From: Fibrobacter succinogenes
GTDB lineage: Bacteria > Fibrobacterota > Fibrobacteria > Fibrobacterales > Fibrobacteraceae
Assembly (NCBI GenBank): GCA_902771595.1
Contig: CACXXH010000029.1
Location: 1 to 32,550, forward strand
Reading direction: 5' to 3'
DNA: 32,550 nt
Part shown: positions 7,931-15,136 of the stretch, in pieces
How positions within the stretch are numbered: the first letter of the stretch is position 1
Layout of the letters: the number at the start of each line of letters is the position of its first letter
Notes under the pieces: generated by a model
Told to the model about the DNA's origin: nothing
The model's database searches: none
Seen by the model: only the letters and a program-made list of their open reading frames with translations
Translations under genes and position numbers: made by a program

Positions 7931-10729
7931 TTATGTTATATTTAATAACTTATCGTATGTTTTGCAAAAATTTTCATATAGTTCTTTCATTCTATTTTCC
8001 GAAACGCTTTTATCTTCAAGATTAGGAAAAACGGATGCAAAGAAATTTTCGTCTAAGGTTTTCTCAAACTTAATTTTAAATTCGTTATTATTGTAATTCC
8101 GAACTCTTTTGTACGGCCAAATCATGAGGTGTATATTTTTGTTTCTTGTATGAAAACATTGTGGGAGTACATATGCCCATGGATAATTTTTTGCGTATTC
8201 TTTTTTTATTTTCAAATCATAATAATCTTTTTCACAGGGAATAATGCATCTTGCATTCGGTTGATTTTTTAATTCTCTTATAAACATGTCCTTGTTTAAA
8301 ATAAATGCGGATGGTTCGTTTTTGCTATATATTAAAGACTCGTTGGAATTCCATGACAAAAAATATTCTTTGTCCAACATAGTTTTTATAAATGAGATTT
8401 CTGGAGCAAAATAAGAGCCTGTTAATGTGTATTCATTATTATTCTTCTCAATTTTAATTTCGTCAAATGATAAACTATTATTTTGTTGGATTGTAATTTT
8501 GTCAGCATTGATGATTTGAAAAAATGTGTATTTCTCGTTATTTTCGGAAAGTAATGCGTAATCTCCCCAAATTTTTTGATATCCTTTTTCCAGAAGATTA
8601 TTTACTTCAAGAAACATAGCCATAAATGGGGCTAAATCATTTTGTTTGCTAATTTGCTCGCATGAATAAGTTTTTAAGGCATTGTCTAAATTTTCATAAA
8701 ACAGAGGTATATATTCTTTTTTTAGATTGTCTCGGCTTATTTGTAAAATTTTATCGGCGGATTCGGATAAAATATTGACATCGAAAGAAAAATAACTATG
8801 ATTTGGGGCGAACTTTCTTATGATTTGGTTTCTATAATATACACGATTTACGTAACCATGTAGTCTTGGGGTGATTTCATAATTACTTTGCTTGTCAAAA
8901 AAAGTAAAACCATAATTCCGTTGGGGTAAATCTATAAGTTGATCATCTATGTGTAATTTGATTGGAATGTAACTGCAATATGCGAATTCAACGATTTCGT
9001 CAATTATTTGTACTAACTCAAAATTTTCATTGGAATAATTTAAAAAATCGTAGCTTTCAAAATGTTCTGATAAACTTGGGTGTTTGTTTGAAAATGTAAG
9101 CCTATTAGGTAATTTTATAGATTCAAAAGAAAAGGATATTTGTGTGCCAGAAAGATCAGATACATTTGAGGGTTGCGTTTTTGTGTAAACAGCCCCTTTT
9201 TTTAATGATGTGGGACTAAAAAATAAAACTTCCAGTTTTTTCCCAGAATTTAATTTTGTAGAGCATAAACGAAATTCTTCTGCAATTGTAAATATACTAT
9301 GCAGACCCATGCCAAAAGCTCCTGATGGACGCATCCATTCCGGCATCTTCTTGATTAATTCATTCTTTTTTTCGTTTTTCTTGCCATTGTGTATTATGCT
9401 TTCAAGATCATCGCTATCAATTCCTATTCCGTTATCTTTTATCGAAAATTCCAAGATGGAATTGTCCTTTTCGTTTTGTTTGATGAAAATATTTATACTG
9501 TAGTTCTCTTTACACTTTTTCTTAAATTCCTCAGGATTATCTATAATTTGATCGTGCCATTCTACAAAGGTTCTAAGATAAATTGCATCAGTTGCATTTT
9601 GCAAAAGCTCACGAATAAAAATAAATTTTGAATCGTAAAACCCAGACCCCTGAATGATAGAGAGTGCCTTGGATGAATCAAAAGAAAACGAGGGGATTTT
9701 ATTTCCTTTTATTAAATCATAATTATCGATAAATACGTCTAATTTTCTTATGGCTGGTAAGGAAGGAAAACGGTTAAGAGGTATAATGTTTTGCCAATTT
9801 TTCGTTTGATTCAAAATTTCTTCGGAAATTAAGTTGAACCAATTATTTGTTAATTCTCCAATGTCAATATCCTTACAGTAGGCGACTAACGAGATTTCTG
9901 TATTGTTGATATGTTTTTCTTGTATTGACAGATGCTTTTTAAAATGAATTAACGAATCTGAAGGAATAGAAGGGAGGGCTTTTAAGACAATGGTTGAGAA
10001 TCTATTGTTGTCAATATCCAATACATCTCCGAGACGAAGCATGCAAGCGATAAATAATGGATGACAATAATCATCAAAAAAACCATCTTCTTCTTTGTTT
10101 AATTTTAGGACTGCATTAAAGTTCTTCTCTGTATGCAATTGACAAATTGCTGCAAGAAGATTTATTATTCTTGAGGGAATGGAAGGAGGAAGGTAAAAAA
10201 GAGATTTGTTTTTTATGAATTTTTCAGAGCGTTCTGAATGTTTGTCTCTGAAAAAACCGGCGATTAAATATTTAATTGAATTGATTGATTCGAGAGAAAC
10301 GTTTGTATGTTTGTATTTTAGGACATTTTCTGTCGTATCAAAACAGGTTGCATATTTGTTTAAGGGATTACTTACATTGGTTTGAATGTCTTTTATGTAA
10401 CTGATAAATTGGCTAGTTTCTAGAATTTTATCATAATCTTCTTTTGAAATATACATTCCAATGTCATGAAAATATGCAACGAAAAGAAACATCCATATGT
10501 CAGTTGTTGAAAGATTTCTTATAGCTTCTTCGGTAAGGATTTTTTTTATGTTGCTGAGAATGTTCTCAGAATGAGATGCGTCGTGTATTGTAAAATGCGG
10601 AAAAACATCTCTAATCATAGATAAAAATTCGGGTATGTTTATTTTTGTTGTCTGCCATTGTGTGTACAAATCGCTATAAGGAGTGCCCTCACATCTATTT
10701 TTTAATTCTTTTTCAAAAAAATTTTCCAT
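7931..10729 (-). CDS. HD-domain plus Hsp90-like (GHKL) ATPase protein, putative conflict or defence protein
   Basis: A 932-residue protein. The N-terminal third is an HD-type metal-dependent phosphohydrolase-like domain: HDASH (49-53), FHDIG (H88-D89), LH (199) and GDVLD (D235-D238) supply candidate metal ligands. Residues ~350-620 are a GHKL ATPase of the Hsp90 class with N-box RELLQNATDA (E374, N378, D381), KDNGIGID (D432, G434, G436) and GAFGMGLHSIF (470-480). The remaining ~300 residues have no motif I recognise. HD plus Hsp90-like proteins occur in bacterial conflict loci; target and nucleotide product are unknown. The ribosome site AGGAGAAG precedes the ATG, 12 nt after the methyltransferase-like gene, so it is co-transcribed with wzt. 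Very AT-rich, unlike wzt's 5' half, which suggests transfer. Confidence 0.75.
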   Translation of the reverse strand: MENFFEKELKNRCEGTPYSDLYTQWQTTKINIPEFLSMIRDVFPHFTIHDASHSENILSNIKKILTEEAIRNLSTTDIWMFLFVAYFHDIGMYISKEDYDKILETSQFISYIKDIQTNVSNPLNKYATCFDTTENVLKYKHTNVSLESINSIKYLIAGFFRDKHSERSEKFIKNKSLFYLPPSIPSRIINLLAAICQLHTEKNFNAVLKLNKEEDGFFDDYCHPLFIACMLRLGDVLDIDNNRFSTIVLKALPSIPSDSLIHFKKHLSIQEKHINNTEISLVAYCKDIDIGELTNNWFNLISEEILNQTKNWQNIIPLNRFPSLPAIRKLDVFIDNYDLIKGNKIPSFSFDSSKALSIIQGSGFYDSKFIFIRELLQNATDAIYLRTFVEWHDQIIDNPEEFKKKCKENYSINIFIKQNEKDNSILEFSIKDNGIGIDSDDLESIIHNGKKNEKKNELIKKMPEWMRPSGAFGMGLHSIFTIAEEFRLCSTKLNSGKKLEVLFFSPTSLKKGAVYTKTQPSNVSDLSGTQISFSFESIKLPNRLTFSNKHPSLSEHFESYDFLNYSNENFELVQIIDEIVEFAYCSYIPIKLHIDDQLIDLPQRNYGFTFFDKQSNYEITPRLHGYVNRVYYRNQIIRKFAPNHSYFSFDVNILSESADKILQISRDNLKKEYIPLFYENLDNALKTYSCEQISKQNDLAPFMAMFLEVNNLLEKGYQKIWGDYALLSENNEKYTFFQIINADKITIQQNNSLSFDEIKIEKNNNEYTLTGSYFAPEISFIKTMLDKEYFLSWNSNESLIYSKNEPSAFILNKDMFIRELKNQPNARCIIPCEKDYYDLKIKKEYAKNYPWAYVLPQCFHTRNKNIHLMIWPYKRVRNYNNNEFKIKFEKTLDENFFASVFPNLEDKSVSENRMKELYENFCKTYDKLLNIT

Positions 10730-10741
10730 CTTATTCTTCTC

Positions 10742-11482
10742 CTATAAACTTGTCAAAAATTTCAAATTATCCGAACATATCACGACGTAATCAGATAATC
10801 CCTGATACTTGTTGATTGCGTATTTCACGTTAATTTTTTTCAAGACTGATTCAACTTCTGCAACGGTTTCCTGTTCTCCAATGCGGTTGCAGTCGTCAAT
10901 GATTATGCAGAATGTTTCCGCCAAGTTGTTTTCTGCGAGTTGAATGATTTGCGAACGGGAATAATGTTCGGAACCGAAGGGGCCGTCGACAAGGATGAAA
11001 TCGAATTTCTGGTTCTCAAATGTAGTCTTAACGCCTTGATAGGTTCTTGTTTTATAGCCGTTATAGTCGACCATTTCTAGTGGCAAAACCTTTACGTTTA
11101 TCGGGTAAGCATTGTGGGTGTCCTTGCGCGTAAAATCTATCCATTCGTCATCGTGTTCTACGGTGATTGCGGGAACATTGTGAAATGCCGCATATTGATG
11201 GACCATTCGGGATGTCTGCCCAAGTCCGAATTCCAGGAGATTCGTAAACTTATGATGTTCAAAAATGCGGAACAATGTGAGCAAAAAGGTGTATTCGACG
11301 GCCCATCTTCCGGGGTAGAAACTTTTATATTTCAGCCATTCTGAATTTTGTATGGCGTTGGAAAAGGTTATTGCCGCAAGGGATTCCTGAGCCATACGGC
11401 ATTGTCTGTCTTGCGCTTCCAAAAGAGCTTTTTGTCCGCTTTTATCCAAAAGATAATCTTTAAATTTTTGCCATAATCCCAT
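10742..11482 (-). CDS. Class I SAM-methyltransferase-like protein
   Basis: A 246-residue protein with a Rossmann-like SAM-binding core: motif I LLEFGLGQTS (82-91), an acidic residue ending the second strand in TVEHDDEW (108-115), and FDFILVDGPFG (~160-170) in the motif IV region. Such proteins are common in O-antigen and capsule loci, where they methylate sugars or end-cap chains, but the substrate cannot be read here. The start ATG overlaps the wzt stop by one base (TAATG), so translation is coupled to the exporter ATPase. That would suit a chain-modifying enzyme acting together with a Wzt that carries a carbohydrate-binding domain. No membrane segments. Similar fold-only proteins of other function cannot be excluded. 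Confidence 0.65.
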   Translation of the reverse strand: MGLWQKFKDYLLDKSGQKALLEAQDRQCRMAQESLAAITFSNAIQNSEWLKYKSFYPGRWAVEYTFLLTLFRIFEHHKFTNLLEFGLGQTSRMVHQYAAFHNVPAITVEHDDEWIDFTRKDTHNAYPINVKVLPLEMVDYNGYKTRTYQGVKTTFENQKFDFILVDGPFGSEHYSRSQIIQLAENNLAETFCIIIDDCNRIGEQETVAEVESVLKKINVKYAINKYQGLSDYVVICSDNLKFLTSL

Positions 11483-12750
11483 TATACAACCTCAAAATTT
11501 AAGACAGTGCTTCCTTGTGAATCGGGAATGTTTACACCTGTTTTGAAAAAATCGTCAAAAACAACTTCAAAATGTCCGACATTCCGCAACCAGTCAGATA
11601 CTCCAAAATTTGTAGCACAATGCAGGTTGACGTCATAGCTTCCCTGATTAAGCATCATTTGCGGAATCTTGATTATGAGTTCTTTTTTGTCGTAATCTAG
11701 GGATTTTTTGAAAATTTTGGAACTTAGCCAAGCGACTCTATGGCTGTTTTCGTTGTTAATTCCGATGTCTATATAAGATTCCGTGATTCCGTCGAGAGAT
11801 TTGTTGATGTCAAATGCGATTTTGACGAAGACTTCTTGACCGACTCGGAATGTGCTTGTGACGTTCCCCGAAGAATCTGTATATTGCAACTTTTTGATTT
11901 TTAAAATTCCATTGCCATATCGCTGGTTGTTTTGGTTGAAATCTGTTTGACCGACATTTTGATTTTGTGTCAAGTATTCATCCACAATTTCATTTACTTT
12001 TCCGATATTGCAAATCATTCCGTTTTCGAGCAGCACGCCAGACTTACACAAATTCTTCACCGCGCCCATATTATGACTCACGAACAGTACGGTTCTGCCT
12101 TCGCCGCGGCTTACATCCTGCATCTTGCCGATTGCCTTCTTTTGGAATTCGGCGTCGCCTACGGCGAGCACTTCGTCCACCACCAATATTTCGGGTTCCA
12201 GGTGCGCGGCGATGGCGAACCCGAGGCGCACGGTCATGCCGCTGCTGTAGCGTTTCACTGGGGTGTCCAGGTAGCGTTCGCAACCGCTGAAGTCCACGAT
12301 TTCGTCTAGCTTGCGGGTAATCTCGGCTCGGCTCATGCCCATGATGGCGCCGTTCATGTAGATGTTCTCGCGGCCGGTCATCTCGGGGTGGAATCCGGTG
12401 CCCACTTCGAGGAGGCTCGCGATGCGCCCCCGTGCGCGGATGGTGCCGGTGGTGGGTGCGGTCACACGGCTCAGCAGCTTGAGGAGCGTACTCTTGCCGG
12501 CGCCGTTCCTGCCGATGATTCCCACGACGTCGCCCTGTTCTACTTTAAAATTGATGTCCTTCAGGGCCCACACGTACTCGCTATCGCCCTTGTGCGCGCG
12601 GTCGTTGACTTCGCCCACCTTGAGGTAGGGGTCCTCGCGGCGCAGCACCTTGGTCTGCCAGAACCTGTTCAGGTCGTGGCTGAGCGTCCCGGTGCTCACT
12701 AGGCCCAGGCGGTACTGCTTGCTGATGTTCTCGAACTCGATCGCAGTCAT
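11482..12750 (-). CDS. wzt: O-antigen/polysaccharide ABC exporter ATPase with C-terminal carbohydrate-binding domain
   Basis: A 422-residue Wzt. The ATPase domain (1-~245) has Walker A GRNGAGKST, signature YSSGM, Walker B EPEILVVDE and an H-loop VSHN. Residues ~275-422 form a beta-sandwich like Wzt_C, which in characterised systems recognises the capped end of the O-polysaccharide before export through Wzm. Its membrane partner lies 6.7 kb away at 19464-20327 instead of adjacent, with an accessory island between them. The gene is compositionally split: a hand count gives 39/60 GC at 12181-12240 and 18/60 at 11941-12000, so the C-terminal domain appears to have been exchanged together with the AT-rich genes downstream. 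A TATATT lies 10 nt before the ATG, without a visible Shine-Dalgarno. Confidence 0.9.
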   Translation of the reverse strand: MTAIEFENISKQYRLGLVSTGTLSHDLNRFWQTKVLRREDPYLKVGEVNDRAHKGDSEYVWALKDINFKVEQGDVVGIIGRNGAGKSTLLKLLSRVTAPTTGTIRARGRIASLLEVGTGFHPEMTGRENIYMNGAIMGMSRAEITRKLDEIVDFSGCERYLDTPVKRYSSGMTVRLGFAIAAHLEPEILVVDEVLAVGDAEFQKKAIGKMQDVSRGEGRTVLFVSHNMGAVKNLCKSGVLLENGMICNIGKVNEIVDEYLTQNQNVGQTDFNQNNQRYGNGILKIKKLQYTDSSGNVTSTFRVGQEVFVKIAFDINKSLDGITESYIDIGINNENSHRVAWLSSKIFKKSLDYDKKELIIKIPQMMLNQGSYDVNLHCATNFGVSDWLRNVGHFEVVFDDFFKTGVNIPDSQGSTVLNFEVV

Positions 12751-12760
12751 CTCGTTGAGT

Positions 12761-12766
12761 AATATA
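12761..12766 (-). promoter_or_regulatory. -10 box of wzt, close to the start codon
   Basis: TATATT on the minus strand, 10 nt before the wzt ATG. No clear -35 at 16-18 nt. The same box with the same spacing is duplicated at 14969-14974. If used, the transcript would begin about 3-5 nt before the ATG. Confidence 0.5.
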
Positions 12767-12774
12767 GATTAAAA

Positions 12775-12845
12775 GGGACTGCCGGGAACCCAAATCGGAA
12801 AAAATGCGCGAAAAACGCGCGTTTTTTGCTGTCCCGGCAGGTCCC
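12775..12845. repeat. Nested inverted repeat and hairpin between divergent genes
   Basis: Outer arms GGGACTGCCGGGA (12775-12787) and its complement TCCCGGCAGGTCCC (12832-12845, one extra G) enclose an inner hairpin. The inner stem runs from AAAAAATGCGCG to CGCGCGTTTTTT with an AAAAA loop (about 12799-12827). The inner part looks like a bidirectional intrinsic terminator, yet it lies upstream of both flanking genes. It may be a leftover terminator or a small mobile palindromic element at the island border. The left arm is also part of the repeat copied at 14953. Confidence 0.75.
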
Positions 12846-12923
12846 TTAAAATGGGCGTTATATGTTGTTATTTAAAAAATAATATTGGTTTTTGTGAAAA
12901 AATCACAAATTTAACAAAAATAT

Positions 12924-12952
12924 TTGATTTTTCACGGAAAATAGGTTATATT
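12924..12952 (+). promoter_or_regulatory. Promoter of the ATPase-HEPN module
   Basis: TTGATT (12924-12929), a 17-nt spacer and TATATT (12947-12952). The predicted start of transcription near 12959 leaves a ~25-nt leader with AGAAGGCGG before the ATG at 12984. This supports 12984 rather than the in-frame ATG at 12957, which lies only 4 nt from the -10. Confidence 0.6.
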
Positions 12953-12983
12953 TACCATGATAATTAAATTCAGAAGGCGGATT

Positions 12984-14195
12984 ATGCTTATTCAGTTTAC
13001 CTGTTCAAATCACCGATCCATCAAGGATTCGCTTGTTTTTTCCATGGCTGCTACGAAGGACTCTAGCTTGGAAGATTCTGTTATTCCTTTCGGAAAGGCT
13101 CGTTACTTGCGGGTTGCTGAAATTTATGGCGCAAATGGTGCTGGGAAAACTTCTTTGCTAGACGCCATGTTGCTGATGAGTCGTATTGTGCTGACTAGCA
13201 ACGGCTTCCAGCCGGGGGATCTGATTTTGCGGTTTCCGCACAAGTTGTCCAAGAAGAAGGACCCGACGTCATTTTCTATGATTTTTGAAAGAGATGGGGT
13301 CAAGTATTCGTATGGTTTTAGCTATAACGAAGCAGGAATTGTAGATGAATACTTGTATTATTGGCCGGGCGTGAAGAGGTCGGTTGTTTTTGAACGGAAT
13401 TCTCCCACTGATTATGTCTTTGCAGAACCGTTCAAGAAGGCTGGGGACAACTGCAAGGGTAGAATGAAGCCCAATAAGTTGCTTCTTTCTTGTGCGGCAA
13501 ATGAGACTGACATCACCCAGGTGGTTTCGGCATTCCTTTTTTTCAAGAACAACCTGATTTTTTATCTAGATGTCAACAATTGGTTTGATTACTCGGTAAA
13601 TCAACTTAAGGAAAATCCCTCCATGAAGAAGAAGTTCATTGAGTTCATGAGGGAAATAGGGACGGACCTTGTTGATATCAAGATTAAGGTGGAAACGCGG
13701 TCGATACCGACGCTTGTTTCTCCTATGACGTCGACACCCCAGATGTCGCAAAATGTTAATATGATTGAGCTAAAGCTCGTCTATAAGGATTTTGTGATTG
13801 ACTATAATGAGGAATCGTCTGGAATAAAGAAGTTGTTCCAGTTTGTTTGCCCCATGATAGATATTTTGGAAAATGGTAAGGTCCTTGTCTGCGATGAAAT
13901 CGAAGCGCACCTGCATCCATCCATTGTCGCTAATATAATTAAGCGTTTTTGTCAAAATAGGGATTCTAGCAGCCAGCTTATTACAGCAACCCATGATTCT
14001 GATTTGTTGGATTTAAACGAAATTCGACGTGACCAAATTTGGTTTACCGAACTTAATCCCAAGATGCGGACAACTGACTTGTATTCGCTTGCGGAACTTA
14101 AGAATGTTCGCAAGGACGAAAACATCAAGAAGGGGTATATTCTTGGACGATACGGCGCTATTCCTATGTTGAACAGTAATTTCCGTGAGAAGTGA
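12984..14195 (+). CDS. AAA_15/AAA_21-type (ABC-like) ATPase, partner of a HEPN RNase
   Basis: A 403-residue ATPase: Walker A GANGAGKT (49-56), an ABC-like signature ESSGIKK (277-283), Walker B VLVCDE (300-305) followed by AHLHP, and a switch His in ATHDSD (335-340). The N-terminus LIQFTCSNHRSIKDSL is the usual first strand of the OLD/AbiL/AriA-like stand-alone ABC ATPases found in phage-defence loci. The start at 12984 is chosen because AGAAGGCGG lies just upstream. It is followed by the HEPN gene with essentially no gap, so the two form a module in which the ATPase probably senses infection and holds or triggers the RNase. No nuclease domain is fused to it. Specific family name not assigned. 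Confidence 0.8.
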   Translation: MLIQFTCSNHRSIKDSLVFSMAATKDSSLEDSVIPFGKARYLRVAEIYGANGAGKTSLLDAMLLMSRIVLTSNGFQPGDLILRFPHKLSKKKDPTSFSMIFERDGVKYSYGFSYNEAGIVDEYLYYWPGVKRSVVFERNSPTDYVFAEPFKKAGDNCKGRMKPNKLLLSCAANETDITQVVSAFLFFKNNLIFYLDVNNWFDYSVNQLKENPSMKKKFIEFMREIGTDLVDIKIKVETRSIPTLVSPMTSTPQMSQNVNMIELKLVYKDFVIDYNEESSGIKKLFQFVCPMIDILENGKVLVCDEIEAHLHPSIVANIIKRFCQNRDSSSQLITATHDSDLLDLNEIRRDQIWFTELNPKMRTTDLYSLAELKNVRKDENIKKGYILGRYGAIPMLNSNFREK

Positions 14196-14197
14196 TA

Positions 14198-14854
14198 ATG
14201 AGGCGTTTTGTTGACGAAACTTCCCGGATTGAAAATGTCCGTCCTAAAAACCCGATTCACTCGCCAATAACGATAAGCGATGTTCGGAAGCATTTCGATG
14301 AAAATTTGAAGGACGTGAAGGACAAATTTGGTCTTGCGCAGAATGAACTCAAGGCCAATCTTCGGTCTGCAGAAGAGATATGGCGCAGCCAGGTTGTCTT
14401 TCTCGAAAGCGCTTTGGATTTTTACATTCATGAACTGGTAAAATATGGTCTTCTGAAGATTTTCAATGGGGAGTGGCCTGAGACGGATAAAAGCAAGAAG
14501 TTTAAGGTTTCATTCCCAGTAATGCTAAAATTATACAGAACCCCCGAAAATGCAGAATCGTTGCTTGGTGAAGAAATCGACTCGGTGAACCGGGAAAATT
14601 GTTTTCTCGGATTTGAGCATATGCAGATGAATTTGGGAATAGTTGGACTCAAAGCCGATTCTAAACAGAAATCATTTATCGATGGGCTTTACCGTCGCAG
14701 GAACCAGATTGCGCATCAGTCTGACCGTCGGCCGAATTCAGCAGAAAAGATTCCGATTAAAGAGCAGGATGTGAAGGACTATATTGAGAAGGTTCTCGAA
14801 AACCCTATGAGCGAGTGTCACGGCCAAGCTTGCTTGGACATGACCGAGCGATGA
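14198..14854 (+). CDS. HEPN-domain RNase-like effector (RiboL-PSP-HEPN type)
   Basis: A 218-residue, mostly helical protein. The C-terminal RRRNQIAHQS contains the canonical HEPN catalytic motif R-x4-H (R168-N169...H173), and ESALDFYIHEL (~70-80) carries the conserved acidic helix of the same fold. HEPN proteins of this kind are metal-independent RNases in toxin-antitoxin and abortive-infection systems. The ATG at 14198 has GAGAAG 5 nt upstream. A GTG at 14192 overlapping the ATPase stop is the alternative and adds two residues. Translation is coupled to the ATPase gene. No antitoxin or nucleotidyltransferase (MNT) partner is present, so control is probably by the ATPase. RNA target unknown. 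Confidence 0.75.
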   Translation: MRRFVDETSRIENVRPKNPIHSPITISDVRKHFDENLKDVKDKFGLAQNELKANLRSAEEIWRSQVVFLESALDFYIHELVKYGLLKIFNGEWPETDKSKKFKVSFPVMLKLYRTPENAESLLGEEIDSVNRENCFLGFEHMQMNLGIVGLKADSKQKSFIDGLYRRRNQIAHQSDRRPNSAEKIPIKEQDVKDYIEKVLENPMSECHGQACLDMTER

Positions 14855-14862
14855 GGGTTTCT

Positions 14863-14881
14863 GCAACTCGATGGCGGTCAT
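14863..14881 (-). pseudogene. Remnant of the wzt start (MTAIEL)
   Basis: On the minus strand these 19 nt read ATG then TAIEL, matching the wzt N-terminus at 16 of 19 bases. No wzt homology continues beyond it. It lies directly after the HEPN stop and 75 bp from a second copy of the wzt upstream region. Confidence 0.45.
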
Positions 14882-14912
14882 GGTCTTTTCAAGGTCTTTA
14901 ATAAACCGCCCT

Positions 14913-14947
14913 GGATTGCCACGCCTCTAACGAGGCTCGCAATGACG
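14913..14947. repeat. REP-like palindromic element
   Basis: A 35-bp imperfect palindrome: GGATTGC, then GCCTC-TAAC-GAGGC, then GCAATGACG. The GTCATTGCGAG...GCAATCC layout is one found as dispersed intergenic repeats in many unrelated bacterial genomes. It lies between the two wzt remnants. Confidence 0.6.
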
Positions 14948-14952
14948 TTGGC

Positions 14953-15019
14953 GGTCATCTTGTTGAGTAATATAGATTAAAAGGGGGTGTCGGGAGGGCT
15001 GTTCAGAAAAAATGTCGCG
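14953..15019. repeat. Direct repeat of the wzt start/upstream region
   Basis: Aligns without gaps to 12745-12811: the ATG, 10-nt spacing, TATATT, AAAAGGG, TG-CGGGA and AAAAAATG blocks are shared. The middle ~11 nt are diverged. On the minus strand the copied promoter would drive a 26-codon ORF (14958 to 14878) whose TGA overlaps the ATG of the MTAIEL remnant. The two copies bracket the ATPase-HEPN module. Confidence 0.75.
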
Positions 15020-15021
15020 CA

Positions 15022-15136
15022 CCTATTGACAAAGATGCCCTGAGAAATTATATTTAGTGCACAAGTGAGTAGTTTTGCTCGCAAAAACCGACTGAAGACC
15101 CGCAATTTCAAGCTTGTTTGCGGGGAGGAGTGAAAG
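15022..15136 (+). promoter_or_regulatory. Promoter-leader cassette, copy 1
   Basis: TTGACA (15026-15031), 17 nt, TATATT (15049-15054), then a ~75-nt leader ending at the ATG of the nuclease gene. A 7-bp stem (15099-15105 with 15118-15124, CCCGCAA/TTGCGGG) shares its 3' arm with the start of the GGGGAGGAG ribosome site (15122-15130). Nearly identical to 16764-16877 upstream of an unrelated gene. Confidence 0.8.

Noticed and set aside
12957..12983. Upstream in-frame ATG for the ATPase at 12957
   Set aside because: It lies 4 nt after the -10 box and has no ribosome site; the ATG at 12984 has AGAAGGCGG and the normal family N-terminus.
14795..14958. Minus-strand mini-ORFs from the duplicated wzt promoter as real genes
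   Set aside because: The 26-codon frame passes through the REP-like palindrome, and the following frame is antisense to the HEPN gene. Noted as by-products of the repeat only.
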